Shown piece by piece: positions 7,622-17,019 of a DNA stretch of 64,000 nucleotides; position 1 is the stretch's first letter; each line of letters opens with the position of its first letter. This DNA is from Algoriphagus ornithinivorans. Lineage in GTDB: Bacteria; Bacteroidota; Bacteroidia; Cytophagales; Cyclobacteriaceae. The notes beneath the pieces were generated by a model. The model was not told where the DNA came from, did not search any database, and saw only the letters and a program-made list of their open reading frames with translations. Location of the stretch: contig NZ_FOVW01000006.1 of NCBI RefSeq assembly GCF_900115305.1, forward strand, positions 310,001-374,000, written 5' to 3'. A program made the position numbers and the translations under genes.

Positions 7622-8473
7622 TTATTCTTCGACCTTAAAATCCTGGTATTTTCTTCCCAAAGCCCAAGACTCTTTCAACATAGTCAAAAAATCTCCCATT
7701 TTGGCTAAAGGAATCAAATTTGGTCCGTCACTCAATGCCTTTGCTGGTTCTGGGTGGGTTTCAATAAAGAAGCCATCTATTCCTGTTGCGGCAGCTGCTC
7801 TCGCTAAAACCGGAGCAAACTCTCTTTGACCTCCGCTGCTTCCGCCTTGGCCTCCAGGCTGTTGAACTGAGTGGGTGATATCAAATACCACAGGAGCAAA
7901 TTGCCGCATGATCGGAAGACCTCTCATATCTACAACCAGATTATGATACCCCAATGAGAACCCACGCTCGGTCAAACAAACATTTTCATTTCCGACAGAT
8001 CTTACTTTCTTGACTGCATACTGCATGTCTTCAGGAGCCATAAACTGACCTCTCTTAATTTTTACAGCCTTTCCGGTCTCTGCTGCAGCCAGAAGTAAAT
8101 CTGTTTGCCTACATAAGAAAGCCGGAATCTGAAGCACGTCTACTACTTCGGCCACTTCAGCTGCCTGATAACTTTCATGAATATCAGTTACCAAGGGCAC
8201 ATCCAAAGCTTTACCTACCCGTTGCAAAACCTCCAAAGATTTATCCATTCCTATGCTTCGGAAAGAATTGGAAGAGGTTCTATTTGCTTTGTCAAATGAG
8301 GCTTTGAAAACATAGTGAAAGCCATTTTCCTGAGCCCAAGCCTTCACTTTCGTTCCTATTTCCAGACAAATATCATAGCTCTCCACGGCACAAGGGCCAG
8401 AGAAAAGGACAGGTTTATCGGAACCTAAAACAATTCCCTCTCTGATTTTCATGGTGCTTGTGGTTCTATTCAT
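7622..8473 (-). CDS. kdsA: 3-deoxy-8-phosphooctulonate synthase
   Basis: A 283-residue KdsA of usual length that condenses phosphoenolpyruvate with arabinose 5-phosphate to KDO 8-phosphate, the first committed step of KDO synthesis for lipid A core. Signatures are LFSGPCAVES near residue 25, FKASFDKANRTS, VTDIHES, IKRGQFMAPEDM, FDITHSVQQPGG and the C-terminal FFIETHPEP. It starts inside the last codons of kdsC (8-base overlap) and is followed 10 bases later by ldt. A second ATG at codon 8 (MKIREG) is a possible alternative start. Confidence 0.97.
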   Translation of the reverse strand: MNRTTSTMKIREGIVLGSDKPVLFSGPCAVESYDICLEIGTKVKAWAQENGFHYVFKASFDKANRTSSNSFRSIGMDKSLEVLQRVGKALDVPLVTDIHESYQAAEVAEVVDVLQIPAFLCRQTDLLLAAAETGKAVKIKRGQFMAPEDMQYAVKKVRSVGNENVCLTERGFSLGYHNLVVDMRGLPIMRQFAPVVFDITHSVQQPGGQGGSSGGQREFAPVLARAAAATGIDGFFIETHPEPAKALSDGPNLIPLAKMGDFLTMLKESWALGRKYQDFKVEE

Positions 8474-9050
8474 CTTCTTTTGCTTTAACGATATGATTTT
8501 CTATCAAAGGAATCAATTTGCCTTTGGAATGTAATATTAAGTCTGCTACTTCTCTGAAAACACCTTTTCCTCCTGCAGCAGCGGTGATATAATCTACTTG
8601 AGGTTTGACATATGCCAGTGCATCTGCTGGAGCTACTGAAAATCCAATTTTACTTAAAATAGGCAGGTCAATCAGGTCATCTCCAATATAGGCGACCTCA
8701 TGCAGTTCTATTTCCAGCGTTTCCAGGATTTCGCTTAGTTTTTTCCATTTATCCTTTACCCCGTGATAATGAAAATCGAAACGCAATTCCTCGCATCTAT
8801 TCTCCACTACCTTGGATGAGCGACCTGTAATTGCACCCACCATAATGCGGTTTTTTCTCAAATGCTGTACAATCAAGCCATCTTTGACATTGTATTTCTT
8901 ATACTCCGTGCCTAAGTCATCATAGATGATCCCACCGTCGGTCAGCACACCATCTACATCAGTAATCAGTAATTTGATAGCGGATGCTTTTTGCAAAACC
9001 TCCTCTGAAATCCCGGAAAAGAGTTGATTGATTATTTCTTCTGTTTCCAT
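8466..9050 (-). CDS. kdsC: 3-deoxy-D-manno-octulosonate 8-phosphate phosphatase (HAD)
   Basis: A 194-residue HAD phosphatase without a cap domain, like E. coli KdsC. Motif I DVDGVLTDGG has nucleophile Asp31 and acid Asp33, motif II is GAITGRSS, the Lys lies in HGVKDKW and motif III is YIGDDLIDLP. It removes phosphate from KDO 8-phosphate made by the next gene. The first about 20 residues extend beyond the E. coli start, but the ATG at 9050 overlaps the upstream fusion gene by 19 bases and no other start is better. The fixed pairing with kdsA makes the assignment firm. Confidence 0.95.
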   Translation of the reverse strand: METEEIINQLFSGISEEVLQKASAIKLLITDVDGVLTDGGIIYDDLGTEYKKYNVKDGLIVQHLRKNRIMVGAITGRSSKVVENRCEELRFDFHYHGVKDKWKKLSEILETLEIELHEVAYIGDDLIDLPILSKIGFSVAPADALAYVKPQVDYITAAAGGKGVFREVADLILHSKGKLIPLIENHIVKAKEDE

Positions 9051-10573
9051 TGTATAGAGTATAGGTCTAGTCTTCGTTGTTCTAAGTTTCTTACACTTCC
9101 AGCTTTTCTTTGCTTAGTCAAAAGATCTAAGTCCACATCCGCGACAATTGTAGTTTCTGCATTTTCAGATGCTTGGGCTACGATTGAATCATGTGGAAAT
9201 GAGAAATCTGAAGGGGAATATATAGCAGCCTGTGAGTATTGAATATCCATGTTTTCCACTTTTGGAAGGTTACCCACAGAACCTGTGATCGCTACATAGC
9301 ATTCGTTTTCGATTGCTCTCGATCTTGCGCAGGTATTTACCCGTAGGAAAGCATTTTTTGTATCCGTCCAGAAAGGAACAAATAAAATATCCATGTTTTG
9401 CTCTGCTAGAATTCTCCCTAATTCAGGAAACTCCACATCATAACAAATTAGAATTCCAACCCTTCCTGCATCCGTATCAAAAACATTGATTCCATTTCCG
9501 CCCTGAAGCCCCCAATATGCTGCTTCATCTGGTGTAATGTGAAGTTTGTATTGCTTGGCATGCGTTCCATCTCTCCTACACAGGTAACTTACATTTCGAA
9601 GTTTCTTGCCATCATATTCCGGCATGGATCCAGCAATAATGTTCACATTGTAAGAAACCGCCAAATCACTCATTCTACTCACAATCTCTTCCGTGTAGTC
9701 TGCCAGATTTCGGATTGCTTCTGAGGCATCCATATCATTAAACTCAGCCAATAGCGGAGCATTGAAGAATTCAGGAAGTAAGCAAAAATCCGATTTATAT
9801 CCAGAAACAGTATCGACGAAAAATTCAACCTGCTGCATCAGATCATCCACATTGGAAAACCTTCTCATTTTCCATTGAACCAATCCTAGACGAACAATGG
9901 ATTTTTTATTACCAATGAGTTTTTCGTCTTTTTCATAATAAATATTGATCCATTCAAGTAAAGTTGCGTAGGCTCTGGAATCAATATCCTCCGGAAGATA
10001 TTTCGTGATCACCTTCCTCACGTGGAACTCATTGGCGAGTTGGAATGAAAGAACGGAATCGAAAATCTCCTTATTCTTGACCAAATCGATGTACTTCCTT
10101 GGAGTCATTTCATCGGCATAATTAGCATAGCCGGGAATTCTTCCACCAGCAATGATGGAGCGGAGATTCAGGTTTTCGCAAAGCTCTTTACGGGCATCAT
10201 AAAGTCGACGACCCAATCGCATTCCACGATATTCTTGATGCACGAATACATCCGTGCCATAGAGCGTATCACCCTCATCATCATGGGTATCGAATTTGCC
10301 GTATCCGGTGATTTGATCGTAAGTATGGTTATCTCCAAATTGAGAATAATCAACAATTATACTGAGAGCAGCAGCGACTACCTTTCCATTATCTTCAATA
10401 CAAATCTGACCTTCAGGAAAAACCTTCAGCTGGTTCTTCAATTCCTGACGGGTCCAGGCCATGCCTTTATCTTTGTATATCGATACCATGATATCACGGA
10501 TATCATCGAAATCGGAAAGCTTAATATTTCGGAGTTTTAATCGGTGCTCGAGTTCTTCTCTGTGTTTACTCAT
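9032..10573 (-). CDS. bifunctional GNAT acetyltransferase / carbon-nitrogen hydrolase
   Basis: A 513-residue fusion. Residues about 12-215 are a GNAT domain with the acetyl-CoA loop EYRGMRLGRRLYDARKEL near 114-131. Residues about 225-510 are a nitrilase-superfamily amidase with the complete triad Glu268 (LPEFF), Lys343 (YKLH) and Cys377 (LICYDVEFPE). The same fusion is known in many Bacteroidota and proteobacteria, but its substrate is not established to my knowledge. Here it is the first gene of the kdsC-kdsA-ldt operon, overlapping kdsC by 19 bases, which hints at envelope or amino-sugar metabolism. TAATTTTG just before the start resembles a -7 promoter box and would give a very short leader. 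Confidence 0.92.
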   Translation of the reverse strand: MSKHREELEHRLKLRNIKLSDFDDIRDIMVSIYKDKGMAWTRQELKNQLKVFPEGQICIEDNGKVVAAALSIIVDYSQFGDNHTYDQITGYGKFDTHDDEGDTLYGTDVFVHQEYRGMRLGRRLYDARKELCENLNLRSIIAGGRIPGYANYADEMTPRKYIDLVKNKEIFDSVLSFQLANEFHVRKVITKYLPEDIDSRAYATLLEWINIYYEKDEKLIGNKKSIVRLGLVQWKMRRFSNVDDLMQQVEFFVDTVSGYKSDFCLLPEFFNAPLLAEFNDMDASEAIRNLADYTEEIVSRMSDLAVSYNVNIIAGSMPEYDGKKLRNVSYLCRRDGTHAKQYKLHITPDEAAYWGLQGGNGINVFDTDAGRVGILICYDVEFPELGRILAEQNMDILFVPFWTDTKNAFLRVNTCARSRAIENECYVAITGSVGNLPKVENMDIQYSQAAIYSPSDFSFPHDSIVAQASENAETTIVADVDLDLLTKQRKAGSVRNLEQRRLDLYSIQWKQKK

Positions 10574-10736
10574 GTCACAAAATTAACTAAAATCAATCGA
10601 TAATTTCAGAAGGGGAAAATTTCCAACCTATAAACAAAATAAAATATGGATTTTTTAATCCAGCTAAAATTACTTTAGATTGGGTATTCAATTCTGATGA
10701 TTAATCGACGAATTTCGAAAAATACAGCGATTTTCT

Positions 10737-11639
10737 ATGCAAAGTGAAGCAAATAATACAAAAGCAGCTCCTGTCTCTAATTTTATAGATTGGCTTGAGG
10801 AAATTTTAAATGTCAGTTTGGTCAATTTGGGTGAGTCTAAACTAACAATAGGCCTACTTCTTACGCTGATTTTTTCATTTATCGCACTTTTTGTGATTTC
10901 AGAATGGATTCGAAGACTCTTAGTCAATAAAATATTAAAGCGCTACGATATCACCACCGGAACCAGGCAATCCATTGGAACCATGGTCAAATATATCCTG
11001 ATTTTAGCAGGTATATTTTCAATTTTACAAACGAACGGAATTGACCTCAGCGCATTTGGAGTTCTTGCAGGAGCTATTGGTGTTGGTATTGGTTTTGGTT
11101 TGCAAAATGTGACCAACAACTTTATCAGCGGTTTGATTATTCTATTCGAGCAACCCATAAAAGTTGGGGATAGAATAGAAGTTGGAGATGTGACTGGAGA
11201 TGTAATCAAAATTTCTGCCCGCTCAACCATGATAGTCACCAACGATAATATCACCATTATTGTCCCGAACAGTCAGTTCATTGATAGTCAGGTAATTAAT
11301 TGGTCTCATTCAGATAGAATGGTCAGGTTTAATTTTCCTGTTGGGGTTTCTTACAAAGAAAATCCACAAAGGGTCAAAGAAATTTTATTGGATGTGGCCA
11401 AGAAAAATCCGGGGGTACTTAACACTCCTGAAACTGATGTACTCTTCTCGGATTATGGCGATAACTCCATTAATTTTACTTTAAGGGTTTGGACTTCAGA
11501 ATATATCAACAGACCCAATGTGCTCAAAAGCCAACTTTATTATGAAGTATTTAAGAGGTTTGGTGAAGAAGGAATTGAAATTCCATTCCCTCAAAGAGAC
11601 TTGCATCTAAAATCAGGATTTGAAAATTTAAAAAATTAG
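10737..11639 (+). CDS. small-conductance mechanosensitive channel (MscS family)
   Basis: A 300-residue inner membrane protein with three transmembrane helices: about 39-62, 85-105 and the pore helix from 110 with its Ala/Gly ladder (AFGVLAGAIGVGIGFGLQN). The beta domain follows (NFISGLIILFEQPIKVGDRIEVGDVTGDV), then the alpha/beta cage ending near LHLKSGF. It releases solutes when membrane tension rises. The length and layout are those of E. coli MscS. It is transcribed divergently from the GNAT/nitrilase operon. Confidence 0.95.
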   Translation: MQSEANNTKAAPVSNFIDWLEEILNVSLVNLGESKLTIGLLLTLIFSFIALFVISEWIRRLLVNKILKRYDITTGTRQSIGTMVKYILILAGIFSILQTNGIDLSAFGVLAGAIGVGIGFGLQNVTNNFISGLIILFEQPIKVGDRIEVGDVTGDVIKISARSTMIVTNDNITIIVPNSQFIDSQVINWSHSDRMVRFNFPVGVSYKENPQRVKEILLDVAKKNPGVLNTPETDVLFSDYGDNSINFTLRVWTSEYINRPNVLKSQLYYEVFKRFGEEGIEIPFPQRDLHLKSGFENLKN

Positions 11640-11689
11640 GCTATTTTTCGATAAATTACCTGAGGAGTAGGCTTACAACTGGCCTAAAG

Positions 11690-12613
11690 ATGAGAAAGTT
11701 ACTTCTAATATTATTTTTATTTATCAGCTTTGAGTCTATCTCCCAAAGCTTCTATCGCTATCGTTTTGAGGAGCCATGGTCTTTTTCTGCCAGTATCGGA
11801 CCTACTCAATATTTTGGAGAATTATATTCCTTTTGGAAATATAATGAGGGGGTTCAGCCGGATTGGAATGCTAATATTGCATTCCATTATACAATAGGAA
11901 CTCATTTACGGGCAAGAGGAGATTTTTCATATTATAAAATGTCGGGTCAAGATCCTCCTTCGGATCCAAGAGCCTTCAGAACTCCCAGAAATCTTCATTT
12001 CCGAGCTCAGAATTGGGAAGTAACAGGAATTATCGAATACTATTGGGACCCTGTGAAGGTTCCTAATATTCATAGACCACTCTGGAACCCTTATATATTC
12101 GTTGGAATAGGTATGTCAACTAATAACCCAGAAGCTCAACTTGATGGAGAATGGGTAGACCTGAGACCTCTTCAATTAGAAAACAATCCTTATGAAAGGT
12201 ATATTGTAGTTTTTCCTATGGGATTGGGATTCAAATACAAACTTAATGTCTACATGGATTTGACATTTGAAGGGAATTACAGGTTCACTTTGACTGATTA
12301 CATGGATGATATTTCAGCCTATAATATCAGTGAATTTTACCTGGACTTAGTTGATGACTATGTAACGGGAAGAAATCCCGATAGATTGAGGCTAGCTATT
12401 AGAAACCCGGGTTTTTTGGATGACAATGGTATGCCGGATGTAGATAAAATCCTTCGTAATGGTGGAAGAATACGTAGAGGTTCGGGCCTTACTCACCGCT
12501 TTGATGGCTACATGACTGTCAATGTTGGGCTGGAAATCCACTTCTCCAGAGATATTTTTGACAACTGGATTTTCAGAAACAGAGTTAACGAAAAGAGATT
12601 CAGATTCTGGTAA
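11690..12613 (+). CDS. outer membrane beta-barrel protein (DUF6089-like)
   Basis: A 307-residue protein with a Sec signal peptide ending at about residue 19 (FESISQS). It is rich in alternating aromatic and polar residues, with strand-like blocks (WSFSASIGPTQYFGEL, HFRAQNWEVTGIIEYYW, PYIFVGIGMS) and a terminal aromatic, typical of outer membrane barrels. The opening FGELYSFW pattern resembles DUF6089-type barrels of Bacteroidota; the family label is tentative. It follows mscS by 50 bases on the same strand. No ligand is evident. Confidence 0.75.
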   Translation: MRKLLLILFLFISFESISQSFYRYRFEEPWSFSASIGPTQYFGELYSFWKYNEGVQPDWNANIAFHYTIGTHLRARGDFSYYKMSGQDPPSDPRAFRTPRNLHFRAQNWEVTGIIEYYWDPVKVPNIHRPLWNPYIFVGIGMSTNNPEAQLDGEWVDLRPLQLENNPYERYIVVFPMGLGFKYKLNVYMDLTFEGNYRFTLTDYMDDISAYNISEFYLDLVDDYVTGRNPDRLRLAIRNPGFLDDNGMPDVDKILRNGGRIRRGSGLTHRFDGYMTVNVGLEIHFSRDIFDNWIFRNRVNEKRFRFW

Positions 12614-12695
12614 ACCTGCTTTTTATCATTTTTCATTCTTCATATTTCCATTAATTTCCGTAAATGATTTCCTCTAAACGAGGTGTTATCTTTCT

Positions 12696-14345
12696 ATGGA
12701 AAATCTTAACTATTGGGAATTTATAGCAGGATTGGGAATTTTCCTTTTGGGAATGCACCAAATGGAAAGTGGGCTCAAAGAGCTTGCTGGTAAATCCTTT
12801 AGGACCCTACTCCAAAAATTTACCAACAAAAGCTGGAAAGGTATCCTTACAGGAACCTTTATTACTTCAATTTTACAGAGTAGCTCTTTAGTTACTTTGA
12901 TGGTGTTAGCATTTTTAGGAGCAGGTCTCATCAGCCTTCAAAACTCCATTGGAGTAATACTAGGAGCTAACCTAGGGACTACAGTTACCGCATGGATAGT
13001 TGCCACTTTAGGGTTTAAAATCAGCATTTCTTCTTTTTCACTCCCATTTATAGGAATAGGAGCCCTTTTTTATCAATTTTTTAGTAAAAGAATATATCTG
13101 AAAAATTTTGGCCTCCTTCTATTAGGTTTCGGGTTTTTATTTTTTGGGATTGATTTAATGAAAACCTCCATTGAATTGCTGGCTCAAAAAATGGAATTGA
13201 GTCAATTTGCAGAGGTAAGACTGATATTCTTTTTAGGGCTAGGCATTGTTCTTACTGCTTTGATTCAATCCAGCTCAGCTTCACTGGTAATTTTACTCAG
13301 TGCATTAAATTCGGATGTAATCACTTTAGATCAAGCGGCAGCTGCAACAGTGGGAGCTAATATTGGAACAACCATCACTGTTATTATGGGAGCAATTGGT
13401 GGAACTCCCGATAAAAAAAGGTTGGCTTCAGTCCATTTCATATTTAATTTCTGTACTGGGATACTGATTTTTCCATTTATCCCCTATTTCATCACCGTCT
13501 TAGAAAACAGTAGAATTGGAGGAGATCATTTGATCTTATTGGTTGTATTCAACACGTTGATGAACCTAGCGGGAATTATCATTTTCTTTCCTTTTTTGGG
13601 TTTTTTGAGATCTTGGATTAATCAACGTTTTAAAACCAAAAAAATCAGCTTAACCTCATTTATTCACAATGTAGACACTTCTGTTCCGGAAGCAGCCATT
13701 AAAGCTGTAGAGAAAGAGCTGGACTCGGTTTTCGACCGCACCAAATTCTTTATCAAGGAGACTCTGGGAATCGAGGCAAAAGCAGGAGAACATGAAAGTA
13801 TTTGGCAAAAAGTATTGGGTCGCTCATTTGAATTAATCCATGTCTACAACGAAATCAAAGAAATCGAAGACGAAATTACAGAGTATCATATAAAGATTCA
13901 AAGCGAACCAATCTCTGAAGTTGAGGCAAGACATCTAAGTTCGCTCATGGAATCGCTTAGGTCCATGGTTTATTCAGCTAAAGCTATGAAAGGCATCACC
14001 CAAAACATTAAAGAGTTAGAATCAGCTGAAAGAAACCTACCAAAAAAATTCCTGCTTAGGATTCAGGATCATGCAAAAGTGTTATTTGAACAAATAGAAA
14101 AGCTGAGGCTGGAAGAAAAAGAAAACAGAGAAGTACCTCAATGGCTACAGCAACTTCAATATCAAGATCAAATTTTTATGGAAGACTTATACAAAGAAGC
14201 AAAAAGCCATCAGACAGATATTCCTTTTTCTACCTTAAGCAATGTTGGAAATGAATATTGTAGAAGTCTTTACAGTTTGGGTGTTGCTGTCTTGCATTGG
14301 CAACACCCAAAAACTGAATCATCTAATCTAGATCAACCAAAATAA
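12696..14345 (+). CDS. Na/Pi cotransporter family protein with PhoU-like C-terminal domain
   Basis: A 549-residue membrane protein. Residues 1-310 hold about nine transmembrane helices including the two inverted repeats with QSSS motifs (ILQSSSLVTLMVLAF near 50 and LIQSSSASLVILLSAL near 190), the hallmark of NptA/YjbB-type sodium-phosphate cotransporters. Residues about 330-540 are helical and PhoU-like. It probably moves phosphate across the inner membrane, with the PhoU-like domain controlling flux. Its 3' end is one base from the convergent universal stress gene. Confidence 0.92.
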   Translation: MENLNYWEFIAGLGIFLLGMHQMESGLKELAGKSFRTLLQKFTNKSWKGILTGTFITSILQSSSLVTLMVLAFLGAGLISLQNSIGVILGANLGTTVTAWIVATLGFKISISSFSLPFIGIGALFYQFFSKRIYLKNFGLLLLGFGFLFFGIDLMKTSIELLAQKMELSQFAEVRLIFFLGLGIVLTALIQSSSASLVILLSALNSDVITLDQAAAATVGANIGTTITVIMGAIGGTPDKKRLASVHFIFNFCTGILIFPFIPYFITVLENSRIGGDHLILLVVFNTLMNLAGIIIFFPFLGFLRSWINQRFKTKKISLTSFIHNVDTSVPEAAIKAVEKELDSVFDRTKFFIKETLGIEAKAGEHESIWQKVLGRSFELIHVYNEIKEIEDEITEYHIKIQSEPISEVEARHLSSLMESLRSMVYSAKAMKGITQNIKELESAERNLPKKFLLRIQDHAKVLFEQIEKLRLEEKENREVPQWLQQLQYQDQIFMEDLYKEAKSHQTDIPFSTLSNVGNEYCRSLYSLGVAVLHWQHPKTESSNLDQPK

Positions 14346-14346
14346 G

Positions 14347-15171
14347 CTACTGCTTGATACTCAAAACGCCCAAATTGCCTTTAAATAAGACCGTTTCTGT
14401 AGTTCCTACTTGATAAGAAAGACTTTTCTCATGGTGGCCTGTTTCAATTGCTATCCATTTGATACCATTTTCAGAAGTGAAGTTGATAATTCCATTTTCC
14501 ACTTCTTTTGCATTGTGAATATGCTGATGAAAAACAATTTCCTCATTTCCTTTTTGAAACATATCCATTCCTTTTTTGACTTCCTCGGAAGAAATAAAGT
14601 GATCGGGAGTATTCACATAAAGCAAATGAACACTACACTTGAATGCTTTAAGGAGGGATTTAATGATTGAAAAGCTTTCTCTTGATTTAAGATGGAAATT
14701 GGAACAAAAAGCAATTTTCCTTAGATCATTTCCATCCAAGGCTTCCTTCACAGCCAAAACAGGACAAGGAGAATTTCTCAATACTTTTTGCAAGGTAGAG
14801 CCTATAAATTTCCCCTCAGAATAACCTTTCCCATAAGCTCCCATTACCAGAAGCTCAATATTTTCTTCCTTAATCGTCCTCAAAATCATTTCTGATGGAA
14901 CTCCTACCTTCACTTGATAATCTACCTGAGATTTAGCAGGTGCAATCTCTTTTACATATTCCGGCAAAACCAATTCAGCTTCTTGCTTTTGCTCAGTTAG
15001 CTCAGAGTATTTCTTCTTGGCTTCTTCAGAAAGTTTTTCAAAGTCGACTTCCGAAGGGATGACCGTAATCACTAAAATATTGGCATTGGTTTTCGCGCTT
15101 ATTTTCTGTGCAGTCTTGAGGGCTGCAAGAGAATAAGAGGAAAAATCAAATGGAACAGCAATAGTTTTCAT
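14347..15171 (-). CDS. universal stress protein, tandem UspA domains
   Basis: A 274-residue cytoplasmic protein with two UspA domains. Domain 1 (1-140) opens with MKTIAVPFDFSSYSLAAL and has the ATP-binding style GAYGKG-x9-GS(T) motif (LVMGAYGKGYSEGKFIGST). Domain 2 (about 150-274) is degenerate, with no Gly-rich loop. It is convergent with the Na/Pi transporter. The specific stress is not indicated by the sequence. Confidence 0.92.
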   Translation of the reverse strand: MKTIAVPFDFSSYSLAALKTAQKISAKTNANILVITVIPSEVDFEKLSEEAKKKYSELTEQKQEAELVLPEYVKEIAPAKSQVDYQVKVGVPSEMILRTIKEENIELLVMGAYGKGYSEGKFIGSTLQKVLRNSPCPVLAVKEALDGNDLRKIAFCSNFHLKSRESFSIIKSLLKAFKCSVHLLYVNTPDHFISSEEVKKGMDMFQKGNEEIVFHQHIHNAKEVENGIINFTSENGIKWIAIETGHHEKSLSYQVGTTETVLFKGNLGVLSIKQ

Positions 15172-15273
15172 GGCTTCTAGATTTTTGATGTACCCACAAG
15201 TTCATGAAAAGCAGGACAAATTCCTTTGAAAAAGGTCAGTGAAAAAACTGATAAAAATCAGCAAATCAGCTCA

Positions 15274-15735
15274 TTAAAGCTGCACTTCCATCATTAAGTC
15301 ACATCTGCAATATTTTCCATCCCGAACTGGCACTTCTTGAAACCCTAAGTTCTGGTATATTTTCAATGCTGCCTGAAGCTTAGTATGTGTATATAAAACC
15401 ACTTTACGGGCACCCATTTCTTTGGCTTTTTCCAAAATTGCAATGCCAAGCTTCTTCCCTATCCCCAAGCCCTGAGCATTCTTGGAAACGCCCATTTTGA
15501 TCAATTCATAGGTTTGCTCATCAATTTTGGAAAGTCCAACAGTACCTACGATTTCCTCTCCTTTTTTGGCGAAAATAATGGCGCCTCCTTTTTCCAAAAT
15601 CGTTTTTTCCGGCTGTTCCAATTGTTCTTTATCAAATGGCTCTATAGCAAACAGCTCTTCTACCCAAGCCTTATTGATGATTTCAAAATGAGTACGAAGT
15701 GAATTTTCGAAAGGAATAATTTGAATAGCTTCCAC
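15274..15735 (-). CDS. GNAT family N-acetyltransferase
   Basis: A 153-residue single-domain GNAT. The acetyl-CoA binding loop is KNAQGLGIGKKLG at about 95-107, preceded by a strand ELIKMGV and followed by ARKVVLYTHTKL and an IYQNLGFQEV motif. The start is a GTG at 15735; no upstream ATG is in frame. GNAT domains of this shape acetylate small amines or amino acids. The substrate is unknown, and neighbours give no hint. Confidence 0.85.
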   Translation of the reverse strand: MEAIQIIPFENSLRTHFEIINKAWVEELFAIEPFDKEQLEQPEKTILEKGGAIIFAKKGEEIVGTVGLSKIDEQTYELIKMGVSKNAQGLGIGKKLGIAILEKAKEMGARKVVLYTHTKLQAALKIYQNLGFQEVPVRDGKYCRCDLMMEVQL

Positions 15736-15805
15736 AATTACAGATAGGTTAAATAGGTAGTTATGAATTATTCTGCTAGATTAGGTTGGTTCAATCAAAA
15801 ATCCA

Positions 15806-16312
15806 ATGAAAAAATTACTTGCCCTCGTTTTTATCTTCTTTTGCTTTTCGAATTTTAGCAATGCACAAAGCCCAGAAGAAAAATTAAAAGAATTGGGAAT
15901 AGAGCTTCCCGAAATTAGTGCCCCCATTGCCAATTATGTAAAGTGGAAACAAGTGGGTAATCTGATCTTTTTGGCTGGGAATGGACCTGATATTTATGGA
16001 AAAGTAGGAGCAGATTTGAGTCCTGAGGAAGGCTATCAGGCTGCTAGGGAGACCGGTATTGAAATCCTCGCGGTGCTTAAAGCAGCAACTGGAGGAGACT
16101 TAAGTAAAATCAAGCAGTTTGTAAAGGTGCTGGGCATGGTGAATTCGGCACCAGACTTTACCGGACATCCTGCTGTTATCAATGGTTTTTCTGATCTGAT
16201 GGTCGAAGTCTTTGGAGAAAAAGGAAAACATGCCCGTTCGGCAGTAGGTGTAGCAGCCCTACCGAATGACATTGCCGTTGAAATCGAGGTGATTGTGGAA
16301 GTGGAAGATTGA
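15806..16312 (+). CDS. secreted RidA/YjgF family protein
   Basis: A 168-residue protein with a signal peptide (cut near FSNAQS, residue 21), then a RidA fold. The Arg that binds substrate carboxylate in RidA is present (HARSAVGVAALP) with IAVEIEVIVEVED after it. The insert GNGPDIYGKVGADLSPEEGY matches the longer YjgF-like subgroup rather than classical RidA, and export is unusual because RidA normally deaminates reactive enamines in the cytoplasm. The stop overlaps the next gene's start (TGATG), so the two are coupled. Confidence 0.85.
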   Translation: MKKLLALVFIFFCFSNFSNAQSPEEKLKELGIELPEISAPIANYVKWKQVGNLIFLAGNGPDIYGKVGADLSPEEGYQAARETGIEILAVLKAATGGDLSKIKQFVKVLGMVNSAPDFTGHPAVINGFSDLMVEVFGEKGKHARSAVGVAALPNDIAVEIEVIVEVED

Positions 16313-16836
16313 TGATCAAGGCTTTTTTTTCAATTCTTATGCCTTTGGCCCTTCTTTTCGCAACAAAGGAAAAGACCTTCTTGCCAGAATATATTTATGT
16401 CGATGGATTGGCATTTCGGCAACAAGGACTGAAGGGGATTTTTGAAAAGTACGGACCAACAAAGAGTACAGAAACCGACTACGAATGTGGTTTCCATTCC
16501 AATCAGGAACAGGGAAAAAGCTATTATCAGCTAACCTATGATCAAGTCACTTGGATAGGGAATACTGAGGAAGGTTACATCCCAGAATTGGTTGTTTTCG
16601 ACCCGGAAGGTAAAATGAAATGGACGTATTATGAGGAGATCGAATTCAGTGGAAAAAGCACCCTTCAGGAAGTTGAGCTTTTTATGGAAAAAAAAGCTGA
16701 ACCCATCGAAATTAACGGAAGAGATGATGAGCTATTATCTAGTATCAAGGGCCGATTTACTGATGCCGATGAAGGGTTTTTCTTTCTTTTTCGGGAAGGA
16801 AAGTTGATTGAATTTCAGTATTGGAGTCCTTGTTGA
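16312..16836 (+). CDS. hypothetical exported protein
   Basis: A 174-residue protein from the ATG at 16312, which overlaps the stop codon of the RidA-like gene. A hydrophobic segment (FFSILMPLALLFA) at residues 5-17 looks like a signal peptide. The mature part is acidic and aromatic with several short strands. Two Cys are present, in YECGF and at the C-terminus. I recognise no family. Coupling to the RidA-like gene suggests a shared, probably periplasmic, role. Confidence 0.6.
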   Translation: MIKAFFSILMPLALLFATKEKTFLPEYIYVDGLAFRQQGLKGIFEKYGPTKSTETDYECGFHSNQEQGKSYYQLTYDQVTWIGNTEEGYIPELVVFDPEGKMKWTYYEEIEFSGKSTLQEVELFMEKKAEPIEINGRDDELLSSIKGRFTDADEGFFFLFREGKLIEFQYWSPC

Positions 16837-17019
16837 AAAGAGAGAGAAAGGAACTGTGAAAAACTCCAATTCAATAAAAAAAGTGCATTTCTAAGATTTA
16901 AACAGAATTAATAAAGTCAGAAGTATAACTAAGAAAAAGCTCTTAGGATCATTTGAGTTTAACTGAAAACAGGGAAGCCAAAAACTGGATAGAGTAGGCA
17001 GACTTTCAAATAATTCATT

